DNA from: Chara braunii
Taxonomy: Eukaryota > Streptophyta > Charophyceae > Charales > Characeae
DNA: 64,000 bases
NCBI GenBank assembly: GCA_003427395.1
Contig: BFEA01000053.1
Location: 1,438,013 to 1,502,012, forward strand
Direction: 5' to 3'
Made by a program: the position numbers and the translations under genes. The notes under the pieces were generated by a model that saw only the letters and a list, made by a program, of their open reading frames with translations, was not told the DNA's origin and did no database searches. This document shows, in pieces, positions 43,526 to 56,489 of this stretch (its first letter is position 1; each line of letters opens with the position of its first letter).

Positions 43526-45670
43526 TCTCACACACCACGAGCACACCACTATAAAGAACATAAAAATAAACACACACACACATACACACACGTACATATA
43601 TTGAACGACACAAAACAAACAACGTGACAACACCCCTAGTCCCTTAGTAGTAATCCCATAACTTTTCAATGCGGAAATCGGATAGGCGTCGCGACCGAGG
43701 TTTAGTATAAATCCGCACGGACGCAGGGCTAACTCATATCGATTCGCAATGCAAGCGTATGCAAGCGGTCGCAATGATGGCGTACTATGTAGTACTCATA
43801 CTCATGCGCTCCTCGTTAATCTTCGATGGTCGCATTAAACACTCAAGTGTCGGCTGACACGCGCCTATAGGGAATGATCTTTTGACGCTGGACAACCACC
43901 AAGTGCGGTTGAAAACCACACCCTCTTCTGCACCCTGCGGAGAGTGGGTGGTATAAAGGTTTATACCTGTGGTGAAAATCGTCTCTTATGGCCCTAGAGA
44001 CCAGCTCCATCATCCAGGGTCTGGAAAAAAGTCAAGGGGTTTGACTTTGACGGCTGCCACGGACTACAATGTCCAACTATCAAAATTAACAAGCAAAATC
44101 AATCAATCAATAAATAAATATTCCCACACTTATATATCAAATCAGGACTCGGGATAAAGTAAAAGAAAGGGAAACATAAATCCATCAAGTATGCAGATCG
44201 TGGGATACATGGTTGTCATTCTCACTGTCTCCAAAGTATGGCTCATATACCAAGCTTCAAAATACTAATCTGCATAAACCACAGACAGACACAATAGCCA
44301 CATTGCCATACATCAATGTGGTCAACTTTACTTTTCCCTGTAACTCACGCCACGCCTCAGACATTCAAGCCTGAACTATAGTTCAACTTTCCATAAATCT
44401 CATAGATTCTTTACAATGACCATTAAAAGAAGTCCGGTTAAAACCCTCAAAGAAACATATCAAATCTCAGGGCTAAGGCAATCAAGTTGAGGTACAAGTA
44501 TAAGTCAAGTTGTGTCGTGAGCTGACAAGTCGGCGATCAACCAACCGACCTGTTATCAGTGATAACAGAAGATGATCCTCGTGAGATCAAGTTGAAACCA
44601 GTCCATCCTGGATCGAATATCCAAAGAAGACTTGTATCATACGACAGGTCAACGTCCCAGCTAAATCGTCAATGTATGGAGATCAAATCCCCATGAGACG
44701 TTCTCACTCCAGACTCTCCAGATAACCAAGCCTAGGTCTGTCTCTAAGCCAGTGCCCAAAGCAAGGTACACCTATGGCAGAATTTCCCCCATACAAAATG
44801 TATTACTAGAATCGCCACATGTCAAAGTATAATCCATTTCCTCTAAACTAAGAAAATTTCGGCAGCGCTTCCCATAGGAAAAGTGTCTTTCTAAAATTCA
44901 TATCAGCCTAAATATGAAAACAGAAATAATTTTCAACTTTCCAGAGTCAAATTTTGTCCAACTCCCTGAATTAGCAAAAATTTGGACAGCACTCCTTTTA
45001 GAAAAGAAGACTTCCCAGATTTTTACTAAGCCATATATCAAAATCAAACAAGTTGAACTTTTCGAAAGTCATATTTTGACTAACTCCTTGGATTTGCAGA
45101 AATTTCAGCAGCGCTTCCCGTAGAGAAAGTAGCTTTACCAGAATTTATACAAAGCCAAGTTCAGAATCGAAAGATGACTTTGACTTCCCAATATGAATTG
45201 ACAAAAATTTGGGCAGCACTCCCTTCAGAAAAGGAGACTTTTCATATTTTTACTAAGTCATGTATAAAAGTCATACAAACTGAACTCTGAAAAGACAAAA
45301 TCTGACTAACTCCTTGGTTTTGTAGAAATTTCGGCGCGCTTCCCGTAGAGAAAGTGACTTACCAAGATTTATACAAGACGAAGTATAATAAAAGCTTCCA
45401 GAGAGTGCAGAAATTGACCTAAGTAAAAATAAACTCAGATCAGAAAATGCGGGAATTGAAACTAACTCTTATGACTCTAGCACATGGCGAGCAACTAAAG
45501 CAACTACCTACCAAACTGAAGCTTGGACTAAATAGTAGTCGCACTCAGTCAGATGCAGACCAAACCACAAAGGTAAGTACTTTCACCATCCCCAAGTCAA
45601 CCTGGACAAACAATAGTTCGTAATCTCTCAATGATTTATCCCTTTATACCTGACTTACATAAGGCATAAA

Positions 45671-46484
45671 GTCAGGCTACCCAAACTTATGGGACATGTC
45701 TGACCCAACTATTGAGTATACACAGACACAGGGCACAACAACTTTTCTCTTCTTCGGCCATATGACTAGGCTACCATAGTCGCCCTAAACTGTTTAAATA
45801 TCCCAACTTCTGCACTTAATTTTTTGAGGTAGCATATAACTAAGTCGATCATCTTGAGCTTAAGACTCAGTCTGCCCCTTCGTACCACAAGTTTATTCTT
45901 AAGTAGTACTCTCTTCTGTTGGTGATAAGCTATAGTCAGACCACCCAAACTTATAGTACCCTGTCTGACTAGCCTGTTCGTAAGTAATATAATAGTAAAA
46001 GTATAATCAAGTTATAACCTTCTGGTTCCAGCATGTGCGAGGCGTTGGACCAAGACCACCCAAACTTATGGAACATGTCTTGGTCCTCAGCCAGGTTCAA
46101 TTCTCTCAAAGCCAAAGCAGGAAGAGGCTAAGTCACCCAAACTTATGGGACATGCTCAGACCTCCTCGTTCAAAAACGAAAGAAACTGAGAAAAAAACAA
46201 TGTGAACAAGGCAACCAGGCCACCCAAACTTATGGGACAGTGTTTGGTTCCAAAAAAGTCAATCACAAACAGTCATCGCAAGTCAGAGCAACCAGACCAC
46301 CTAAACTTATAGAATGGCCTGACTCTCCATGCAATTCCACAACACTGGGTTTCCCCAAACTTATGGGGATTTCCCAGCCTCCAGAGCAATCAGACCACCC
46401 AAACTTATGGAATGGTTTGATGCTCTAAGCAATCTGAAATAAACACAACACTGGGTCTCCCAAAACTTATGGGGACTTCCCAGC
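45671..46484. repeat. Hairpin array (copy 2)
   Basis: It has the same nine hairpins as 13498-14315. ACCAAGAC/GTCTTGGT is identical. The first stem pairs GTCAGG with TCTGAC through a wobble where copy 1 has CCTGAC. The second and fourth show loop or stem decay. Loop boxes ACCCAAACTTATGG remain. Confidence 0.85.
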
Positions 46485-47041
46485 CTTAATGACCCAGTCG
46501 AACTCTAAAGCAATATTGTCTTCCTCCCAACCTTCCTCCGATGCAATCCCACAATCTGCTTTCAGTCAAACAACAAAATTGAAACTGAATTCACACAATC
46601 ATTCCTTTACTTAGTCCGAATTGTGTCCTGAAAGTCAAACTGAAAGTTAAAGTAGGGAGACAGGCAACATACTCTGTCAAACATAGTAATGAATACAGGT
46701 AGGGGTTATACTGGGTTTATAGAAGGAAAGCAACGATTACCTCTCAGTTCCCTGCCTCCAGAACTCCTCCCGAGTTCCGGCAGGGCTTCTGCAATCGGTG
46801 GGCTGACTCCCCACATAGTCTTGCTGCGGTCCTACGCCTGCTGCCTTCCGCTCAGAACTGGACTAGACTTAGAGTAAGAAAGGCAGGAGAAAAGAGGTTT
46901 CAGACTCTCGAGATACAGGAGAGGGACAACTCAACTCCCAAGAGAGGGCCTTGATACCTTGAATCGTCTGAGGGCCCCGCAATGGCGGCCAAATTCTATA
47001 GTCGCTGGGTCAACTGAAACGTAGCGCCAATCGTTGACTTC

Positions 47042-47960
47042 CCTGGCCCTTCCCTGGCCCTTGGGGGTACAATCCCCTCCTCTGCAACAGCGAAACCCGG
47101 GTAGGGGTCACTTGTTCGCCGCCGAAGCCAGGGGCAACAACGTCTATCACTCGCCGTGTCCGCATCAGAGGTCATCGGTGACCTCTGAGGGGAATGGGGT
47201 TTATTCTGTCTGTCACGCTCACAGCCTCCCACTCATGAGTTGGATCTGAAGCTTTTTTTTTTACACTGTAAAAGAAAAGGAAAGAAATAAATTAAAAAAA
47301 AAAGAGTAAAATTTGCAGATATGGGATCTGGGTCCGAGCTTGATCTGAAGTTTTCACAAATCATAAGACTTGTACGAATTATAATTTATTTGTTTTTTTT
47401 TATTAAAAAAAAATAATCACATATTGATCAGATAGCAACTGCTGTTGTTCTTCAAGTTCATTCCAAAAACAAATCATGAGCGACCATGGTCTGCCTGGTA
47501 TGAAGGGAATTTGTTAAGTATTCGAAGCACACAACTCGTGTTGATTGCCTCCCCTGGTCAAGTACAGATTCCTCTTAGGAACACCACTTGCATGCCTGGT
47601 TTTGATGCATATGACAACCCTTGATTACAACCTGTTGCCTGTGTACATAATCAATCTCATCACGTTGTGGGACTTTCAAGGGAGGGTGTCAATTATCGTG
47701 TGAATCCAAAGATCACGCGTGAGAGATTGGTTGGCATTATATTCATTCCTCCATAAAACAAGGATCCGTACGATCACTTTGTTTGGCTCCAAGTCCCCCT
47801 TCGTACAGTGGTGTCTGATCGTTAGTTCATCCTTCGACCCCGGAGTTATGTCCCTCAATCGACCCCTATCTCAAAACTCTGTTAGCAAATAAGCAGTTTT
47901 CCTGCCTCAAAAGCTCAGCCTCAGACTCTGTTCTAGTGATCTCAGACTCTCTTTTGATGA
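47042..47960. other. Spacer, no recognised feature
   Basis: It starts with a short CTTCCCTGGCC duplication at the repeat edge. No gene or RNA is recognisable. Confidence 0.4.
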
Positions 47961-47965
47961 TTTGC

Positions 47966-47968
<3 letters not shown>

Positions 47969-48036
<68 letters not shown>

Positions 48037-48067
48037 NNNNNNNNNNNNNNNNNNNNNNNNNNNNNNN

Positions 48068-48134
<67 letters not shown>
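47969..48134. repeat. (CT)n microsatellite with 31-N gap
   Basis: Pure CT on both sides of N 48037-48067. The real array length is unknown. Apparent Arg/Glu and Leu/Ser frames are artefacts. Confidence 0.97.
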
Positions 48135-48136
<2 letters not shown>

Positions 48137-51100
48137 GCTGACTCCCACTCTTCCGCTTACCGTCTGACTCTTTCTTTAAATCTTGCACTCGCTCTCACAA
48201 CCTTTAACCCTGCGAACAGACTCTCATTAACACTATATTGGATGTATCTAGTCACATGAGAGGGCAGATAGAAGGGAATCTATAGCGCAAATGCGCCCTC
48301 ACTTCCTCTGACGCCCACGCTCTTCCCTTTGTTGCCCCAAGCGCACATGTGTACGATCTCTTCCCTCTCCACTCAAAGGCTTGCCTGTCGCATGCTTGCT
48401 CGCTCGTTCTGTGTCTGCAATCCATTCCAAGTTCTGCTCGGTCACACATCAATGGACAAGTAGGAAATGCATCTCTAGCATGGGCATGGTCAGATACACT
48501 GCCATATTATGTTTGAAACACGCGGTAAGTCTGCCCCATCAGTCACCAACTGAGAGAAAGAGCAAAAACATGCTAGGAGCGTGAATCTTCAACAAGATCA
48601 TGGAAAGATACACCGTCATATTTTTGTTTTGACATCTGAGAGCCGAGGCCCGCCGTTTTATTTATTTATTTGTTTATTTATTTATACCGATCTTACGATA
48701 ATCCCCTGCAACATCTTTCCTAAGCAGTGAATTATCGTACTTTCTCTCTGAGCAACGATGGCGACGATGACTGTACGTTCTCCTCTCCCTCTCTCTTTCT
48801 CTCTGTGTCTCTCTTTGTGTATGTACATTTCCGCATGCGTGTTCTTCCTGTGCGCGCTTTCTGCCCCTCCTTTCTCGGTCGCGTTCTTTCTCCTCTCTCT
48901 CTATTGACTATCGCTCTCTCCCGCTCCTTGGCATTACCGTTCGCGATTTCACTCATTCATCAGCCTCCCCTCGCATGAGTACCACCTGGTTTGCATCTGG
49001 CTATCCCCAAGACTCTGATCCCGCTGTGAACCCTCTCCCTCTGCCTGCACTCTCTCCCTTAGGACTTGCTCTACCCCATCCGCCACTCCATCGACATTCA
49101 TGTAATCCACATCGCTCTCTAAACTCGCTTTGGACCTACGCATGAACTGGGAGATCTCGATCGAGACATCATATGAGAACTTCCTGACTTTGTCATGGAT
49201 GTGCAACATGATCTGCACGTTTGACCTTCACCTCACAAAGAAATGAACGCATCAGGACCAAGGCATGGTTGCCTATGATGACTGCAGATTTCCAACCCCC
49301 CCCAAAAAGAAAAATTCAGATATATTGGATATGTGACTGCACAGCTTGTGCTCTAAACACCACCAAGGCCACATGGATGGAATGAGATCTGTAATATAGG
49401 TGGTGATGATTCGATGTAGAAATCAGCTTCGTCGTGCATCACGTCTTCACTCGAGTTCCAGCCTGGCTGCACTGACAATGATGGATCACTGGCAGGACAG
49501 AGAGCGGTCTTGGTCTCTTAGCTGTAGCAGCCATGTCCGCCATGGCTGAAGCCCGCTTGCTCACGCGAATGGGCACGAACTGTCTCGATGCAGTCTCCTG
49601 TGGTCGCAGTCTGAGCGCTACGTTCCCTCTGGTCCCTCAGTCTCTGAATCCCGTACTCGTTCGGCTGGCGCAGCTTATACCCCGCTTCACGGCCTCGTCT
49701 TTGTCCCAAACAGTCCTTTGCCGCTGGCCCAACCCTGCAGACTCACTAGCACGTTGGCTCAAAAAGTGCTCGGATCGCTGGTAGCAATGGCCTCAAGCCC
49801 GCAGCAACTGCCGAGCCTGTCCTGGTACCAAGGGGTTTTGGCTTGGTAGCCTAGGAGGGATTGCCCTGCACCAGTACCTGTATCGTGTTCGTTGATCCAC
49901 AACAGGTACCTGGCCGCGCCAAACATCATACCAATTTTGACTCGCGGAACCACGAACTGTACCAAAAGAGACAGCATCAACCTGCCTTGAGTCTTGCCAG
50001 TACCGGATTAGCAATTTGTACAAGAAAAGTGCCATTACCAGGTCGTCATAAGTATCTCAATACCGGACCAGCGACCGCACCGGTCCCAAGCCTGGTCATC
50101 CACCCATCCACCGATTCCACCGCCGATGTAACCATCGAGTTAACCGGCCTCACCGAAGTGTCGGAATAAACACTACTCAATGTTGAGTTTCTTATGTTCA
50201 GGCATACTATGGAAATCCAGTAAGTTAAGGGCATACCCAATAATACCTGGTTACAGCAAAGGTAAAAATCAGTGTGGGAATTTAGATGAACAATATCCGT
50301 GTAAATCGGAGAGGAGAATTAAACAGGTAAATCGGGGTTAAATCCAATAAAAGCGTCCTTGGGCAAAATTTGGTACATAATAAAATAATCACTTGTTTCT
50401 GTTATTTTTTATCGTTTTTTTTTTTTTTTTTTTTTTTTTTTCATCATTAAATTAGATAAAACGGAGGTCTGATTTTCCCGTCAACTAGTCCGCACGGAAA
50501 AGGCCGCGCAAAAGCTTACTAGCATATTCTAGCTCGATGGGTGGCTGGTTCGAAGACAACCTCATATCAGGCGAAAATGCAAGCACCAGGCGCGATAGAA
50601 ACGACTGTCCAATCTTCAAGATTTGAGGGTTGGTATCGATAGTTGATAAAGATAATTTCAAGGTTCATCTCAAGTCCTCTAATTTTCCCCGACAGTTCCA
50701 ATAAAAATACCCAAAGAATCTTGTTTAAGCGCTCGGTCGAAGCCCCAATACCCTCAATTTTGGGTGGCCGACCGGTCTGCGGCCGCCCGACACAGGTACG
50801 GAATCGAGCGAGCTAAAACCCAAGCTTGAGGTTTTTGGGTATGGCGAGTCGATTAGTGGTGTTAAATTTGGAGTTAGAATGTTAGTTTCAGCGCGCAAGG
50901 GGAAACGGGTTGTGCGGAGCTATGGAATAGCAGGATCACGGAGGGAGTAAAGATCTTAGATCCCGCTCAGTACATGGAAAAAATAGGCGGGTGGTGATGC
51001 ATTTTGGGGGGTTTTCAAGTGTTGTGAACTGATTGATGAACTCTGATCCTCGATCCGTAGAGTGGTCTGGCCGCTATGACCGTCGATGACTGCGCTACGA

Positions 51101-51615
51101 TAAAACGAATGAGAGTGAATGCATTTTTTCGCGATATAACAGGACGTTCATTTCGATTTCGGACGTATGAACGACGGGGGTAATCGCCCACTATTCCGGT
51201 ACGTCTGAGAAAGTACCAATCACTCACGTGCTCTAGCAGGAAGGCTTGTTTCGATCTCGCAGCATGAGTGGTTTGAAGAATGTGCTTCCATATAGCAGCA
51301 GGAGATTCGTTCGGGTTCGACTCATCCTAGGAGGTGCGCCCGATCGGGTTCTAGGAGAATATTCATTCCAATTTCGTTTGTCCTATCGGTGAAAGGTCTG
51401 TTCCGTCTCTGGTCACACTAGCATTCGGAGCAGCAAGGAACGTTAGGCCATCGACGAGATTGGAGACTTATCCGTTGGCAGATGTGTTTGCTATATGTGT
51501 TGGTGGAAGTAGTGTTTCATTGTCTCTCTGCGCATATAACTGAAAGCATCACATATCTCTATGACTTGCTGCGGATTCACTTCGGCCCTGCCCTTTCTGT
51601 CGATTGGAGTAACGA
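48135..51615. other. Gene-free region
   Basis: Short frames on both strands (for example 48727-48978 plus and 49518-49709 minus) lack family features. Noted items are a TTTA-rich run at 48655-48685, a 25-T run at 50417-50441, and a fragment of the short hairpin-element core near 51285-51400. Nothing else can be supported. Confidence 0.35.
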
Positions 51616-51619
51616 AGGG

Positions 51620-52130
51620 GCCAGGCGTGAGGGGACGACTTACTTGTAGCCTACACGTCGCCCATCCATTTGTCGGACTGAGGGAGCGAGGAGGAGAGTT
51701 GCAGGCTGAGTTCTTACCTTATTGGACAGCGAGCCAATCATCTCATTGACAGGGGCAAGGCTTGGAGACTTACCTGTTGAGCGATGCACTACCCGTCCTA
51801 CCAAACGGAGTAGCAGGAGGCAAGCTGTGAGGCTAAAAACTCACCTGTTCGCAGAAGTGTATCTCATCCCATTACCAGGAGTTGTGAGAGAGTAAGTCAT
51901 GGAGCGAAGACTTATTTGTAAGCCCGCACGTTACCATCCAATCATCGACATTAGAGTGAGGGAGCAAGCTACCTGCTAGTCGTTGTGGTGCTCAGCTCGA
52001 AAGTTAAGACGGATCAGCGACAGGGACTGCAGATCTGTCTGTTGGACGGTGTGCCACCCATCCCACTAACCGGCGCACGCAAGGAGGCAAGCCGCGAACT
52101 TGCAAGCTTACCAGTAGCTAACACACTTCG
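51620..52130. repeat. ~70-bp minisatellite carrying splice-donor-like boxes
   Basis: About eight units have CTTACCTG-like boxes near 51630, 51712, 51770, 51843, 51907, 51970, 52035 and 52106, followed by variable sequence with a CCCATCC-like box. On the minus strand the best boxes read CAGGTAAGT, a consensus 5' splice site. Confidence 0.55.
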
Positions 52131-52782
52131 GGTCACGAGCATTTGTGGAGTGACTGAGATTGTTGTAAGGGGTCTTTTTGCTGCGAATCGGAAGGGCATC
52201 GGGGAGTCAACAGTTGAAGGTTTGACTTCAGTTGACCAAATTGTTGCGCATTTTTTTGTCATTATTATGGGTCCCTAAGGCGACTAAAGGGTTCAAGGCT
52301 CTCTCACGCGAGTCTGAGTGCACCATCATTGGATCTTAGAGACTCAAACCTTTCTCCTTCTCTCCTTTTTACTACAAGTCTAGTGTATTGGTTCCGAGAG
52401 GAAGGCGGTAGGCAGGATTGAAACCTGTAATCCGTGTCAGGGGCTCTGTGGGAGGTTGTCGCACCGATTGCGGAGGCTCTGTCGGAATCTAGGCGAGCTT
52501 CTTGAGGCAGGGAATTGAGTGGTAACCTTTATCCCCTTCTATAAACCTAGTTAAAACCCTTACCTGTATATCTTGCTACAGTTTGACTCAGTATATTGCA
52601 TGCATCCTTACTAAGTTTATGTTTGACTTTCTGGACTTAAATCAGAGCTAAGTAAAGGAATACATTCGCAATCTTTGTTTCATTTTTGTTGTTTGTTTGA
52701 ATTCAGATTGAAGAAGGGTTGTGAATCGGGGGAAGGCGAGAGAAAGGTGGTTTTGCTTGTGATTGTTTGGGTCAACCAAAGG

Positions 52783-53560
52783 TTGGGCTTAGTTTTTAAG
52801 TTGAATAACTCAGTGCTATGTTTATTTTGACTGCTTGGAGGACCAAACTTTATTCCTAAGTTGGATGGTCTGGTTGTTCTAACTTGCGTGGGCTGCATGT
52901 GATTGTGTTTTCAGGGACCAAGTTTTGTTTCTAAGTTCAATGGCTTAGTTGCCTTGATTTATTTGGGGATTTTATGAGTGGGACTGGGCTTTGTTTCTAA
53001 GTTGAATGACCCAGTTTCCTTATGTTTCTTTATTGTTTCTAAAAATGGGAGTTTGAACTTTGTTCCTAAGTTGGATGACTCGAACTTCTTTTTGTTTATT
53101 ATGAGAGAATCATTCGAACGACATAACTTAGTTTCTAAGTTGAATGGTTTGGTCTCGAGCCACGCACATGTTGGAACCAAGGAATAGTTATACCTATACT
53201 CTACAATTATTTTACTTGTGAACAGGCTAGTCAGACTTTGTTTCTAAGTTCAATAGTCTAACTATAGTTTATCATAATAAAGAAAACATTAATTAAAAAT
53301 GTTAATTGATGGTAAGAAGGGTCAGAGTGAACTTTGTTTCTAAGTTGAATGGTCGAGTCTTATGCTATCTTGAAAGACTAAGAGAAAAAATATATATATA
53401 ACTTAGTTACTTAAACAGTTCAAAAATATATATATAACTTTGTTTCTAAGTTGAATGGCTTAGTCATACGACCAAAGAAGAGAAAAGTAGTAGTGCCCTG
53501 TGTATGTGTATATTTAATGGTCACGCTTGACTTTGTTTCTAAGTTGAATGATCTAGCTTA
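52783..53560. repeat. Hairpin array (copy 3, changed loop)
   Basis: About ten hairpins share the loop TTTGTTTCTAAGTTGAATG, the reverse-complement counterpart of the CAAACTTA loop in copies 1 and 2. Stems differ individually: ACTGGG/CCCAGT near 52983-53015, GTTTGA/TCGAAC near 53052-53093, and TAGTCAGACT/AGTCTAACTA (53228-53264) with one mismatch in ten. Some others are decayed. Confidence 0.75.
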
Positions 53561-55639
53561 CTCGTTATGTGAGTTGGGTATAAGGGATAAATAATTGAAA
53601 GATTATGAACTATTGTTGACAAAGTTAAACCTTGGGACTTGGTGAGAGTACGTACCATCGTGGTATGGACTTGTATGTGGCTACGTGGGAGTTTCGGTTT
53701 GATAGGTAATTACTTTAGTTGCTCGTAATATGGTATAGCAATAAGAGTTAGTTCAATTCCTGCATTTTTTAAGCTAACATTGTTTTTACTTAGGTCAATT
53801 CTCGCATTTTTTTTGATAATTTATTTTACTTGGCTTTGTATAAATTTTGAAAAGTTACTTTTTTTATGGGAAGCGCAACCAATTTTTTTACAAAACCAAG
53901 GAGTTTTTCAATTTTTGTCTAAGTTTATATCTGGATTAATATAAATCTGGAAAGTTTTTTTTTTTTAGAGAAAATGCTGCCCAATTTTTTGTTAATTCAA
54001 GGAGTTAGACAAAATTTGACTTTGGGAAGTCAGAAACACTTCATGTTTGTACTAAGCTTTCTATAAATTTTGGAAAACTACTCCTTTTACGGGAAGCACT
54101 GCCCAAATTTTTTAAAATCTACGTAGTTTGTTAGATTTTGTATTGGCAGGAGTTCAAATCTTACTTCGATTTTTTATGTGGCTTAGTATAAATTTGAGGA
54201 CTCTATGTCTCTGAAGGAGATGCTGCCCACATTTTTACTAATTCAAGGAGTTAGACAAAATTTGAATTTTCAGTTTTCATATTTGAGCGAATATAAATTT
54301 TAAAAATGTAGTTTTCCTATGTTAAGCGCTGTCGAAATTTTCTTAGTTAGAGGAGTTAGATTATATTCTGATAGGAAAGATTTTTGCGATCCATCCTTAG
54401 TAGGGGAGATGCTACCAAAAATCTTACTTTCCTTGGACACTTGTTTAGAAGTAGACTTTGACTTAATTATGAAAAGGTTTTGAGTCAGAACGTGATATGG
54501 GGTTTCATTCTCCATACACTTATAATTTAGTCTTGAGCATTTCACCTATCTTGTGTTACATGTCCTCTTTGAACACTTAGATTCAGGATGTGACTAGTTT
54601 CATCTTGATCCTACGAGGATCATCTACTGTTATCATTGATAACAAGTTGGTTGCCGATTTGTCGGTTTACGATTCAATTCCAATTCACTCTCACTACTCA
54701 ACCTAAAGACGTTAGCCCTGTGGTTTGAATTGTTTCTTTGGGTTTTCACCCAGACTTTATTGAATGGTCATTTAAGAAAGATACTGAGTATTTTTACGTT
54801 GGCAGGTTGAACAAAGATTGAGACTTGTGTGGCTAAAGCGAGAGGTGTGAGCGTAGAGAGTGACTGAAGTTGACCTTGTGTAGTGCGTAAACTTTTAATT
54901 GAATCTTTGATATGATTGCTGGTATGTTTGACTGTCTGCAATCACATATATATGGTTGAGGGGAGTCTCACAGTGATTGTGTGAAGTGATCGTCTCATAT
55001 GTATAACCCTTTACGTATATATCTATATATATGCTTTAAGTGTCCGCGCCACCTATTGTGAGCGCGCGAGTTGAGCTAATTTTCGCGGTTGAGGGAAAAG
55101 TGAGACTCTCTTTTACCCTTTGCTTTTTATAATTATTATAGGTGGACGTTGAAGTCTGTGGCAGCCGTCAAAGTCAAACCCCTTGACTTCTCTCCAGACC
55201 CGGGATGATGAAGATTGTCTCCATGGCCACAAGGGTAGACTGCCACAATAGGCAGGAGTCTATGTACCATCTACTCTCCACAGGGTGCAGAAGAGGGTGT
55301 GGTTCTCAATCGCCTTGGTGGTTGTCTAACGTCGAGAGTTTAACCCCTTAAGGCGAGTGTCGACAGATACTTGAGTGTCAAACATGATCCTCAAGACCAT
55401 TGAGGGTCACACGATTATGGGTACTACATAGTGCGCCATCGCTGCAACTGCTTGCGTATTCATGCATGGCTAGTCAATATGAACAAGCCCTGCGTCTACG
55501 CGGCTTTATCTTAAGTCTCACGCGCGATGCCTAACCGATTCCGTATCAAAAGGTTATGGGTTGGATACTTAACGGACTAGGAGTGTTTTGTTGTGTGTGA
55601 GTAATCTGACTTTTTGCTTTGGTGTGGTGTAATGTGTGG

Positions 55640-56070
55640 TAAAAATGATGCGTCCTAGTCGACCAACGACGAGTCACGCTTGGGACTTTAGCCCCCCAAT
55701 GCGTTGGTTTGCGTACGGGTCCGATAGAGGTGTGGGACCGTACGTACCCCCTATGCTACAGTGTACGAGAAACGCCCTCGATTGGGCTACCTCTGCGATT
55801 GCAACTGATCAACTTTCGCATGTGGTTCAGTAGCTCGGCGGGGATACGCCCACCTAAGGGATGGTGACAGCTCCCCCAGGTGGAGGTAAGTTGTACCTCG
55901 TGTGGCCCTACCCTATCGTAGAGGTTCGCGAGAGGTATGGCTGATGCACTCTGTCGGAGCGGCGACGAAAGCTCCATTGCACCGCGATAAAAGGATAAAG
56001 ACCTGCACGAAATCCTGCGTGACACGGCCGGGAGGGTCCCCCTGCACGACCGATCCCCGATGACATTCGA
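55640..56070 (+). promoter_or_regulatory. Leader module M3 with 5' splice site
   Basis: Plus-strand TAGCTCGGCGGGGATACGCC, a hairpin CCACCTAAGGGA/TCCCCCAGGTGG (55850-55883) with loop TGGTGACAGC, and GGAG|GTAAGT at 55885/55886. Upstream is the ATGCGTCCTAGTCGACC block found in all copies. Confidence 0.6.
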
Positions 56071-56480
56071 ACCTCTTGCTTGGCTCTGCTCTACCTCATT
56101 TGGTTGATGGGGAGGCAGACTGCCAGTGTCGAACAAGTTAGGCGTGTGTATGGCTTGATTGCTCCCTGTCGTGGCATGGATGGCATCGTACAATTGTTGA
56201 TCTGTTGTGAACTTGTACCCAGTTCCCTGTGTTTCTTGGACTTCATCAAGAAAAAAGATTGCAAGCAAGAGTCTTTCTCCCTGTCCCAAATTCTGTTGTA
56301 CCACCCGAAAATATTTTCCCACCTTTTCATGCACGAATCACCATCTCTATTCGTGACCCCCTGCTGTGCCATCCGCTTAGCTATCTCGTTCTATTTCGAA
56401 GTCTTCGTTTTCATTCACACGAAGTTGCTTCCCTAGCTCGCCATATAATCATCGAGGTCCCTTTCGCATTGGACGAGGAC
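56050..56480 (-). pseudogene. Trihelix/SANT-like DNA-binding domain remnant
   Basis: The minus strand reads FVLVQCERDLDDYMAS, then ..EIAKRMAQQGV.., then CMKRWENIFGWYNRIWDREKD, with Trp residues at SANT/trihelix spacing. In another frame it continues GYKFTTDQQLYDAIHA and HTPNLFDTGS. This order resembles the Myb/SANT-like domains that are abundant in charophyte predicted proteins and often linked to PIF/Harbinger transposons (from memory). At least two in-frame stops precede the core and a frameshift lies near 56240, so the copy is dead. Its 3' end runs into leader module M3. Confidence 0.55.
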
Positions 56481-56489
56481 GAACGAATC

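Larger units (their letters stand above)
43098..47041 (-). repeat. 4-kb hairpin-bearing repeat, copy 2
   Basis: Direct, closely similar copy of 10918-14892 with the same internal order: module M2 (43098-43525), 122-bp array (44845-45400), hairpin array (45671-46484) and terminal segment (46690-47041). The reading frame that in copy 1 precedes gag is present (43293-43075 minus) but no gag follows, so this copy is separated from any retroelement body. Confidence 0.88.
52285..56085 (+). repeat. 4-kb repeat, copy 3 (inverted, diverged)
   Basis: Reverse-complement relative of copies 1 and 2 with the same order: terminal segment (52285-52620), hairpin array (52783-53560), 122-bp-type units (53770-54440) and leader module M3 (55640-56070). 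Sequence divergence is much larger than between copies 1 and 2, but the architecture is complete. Confidence 0.75.
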
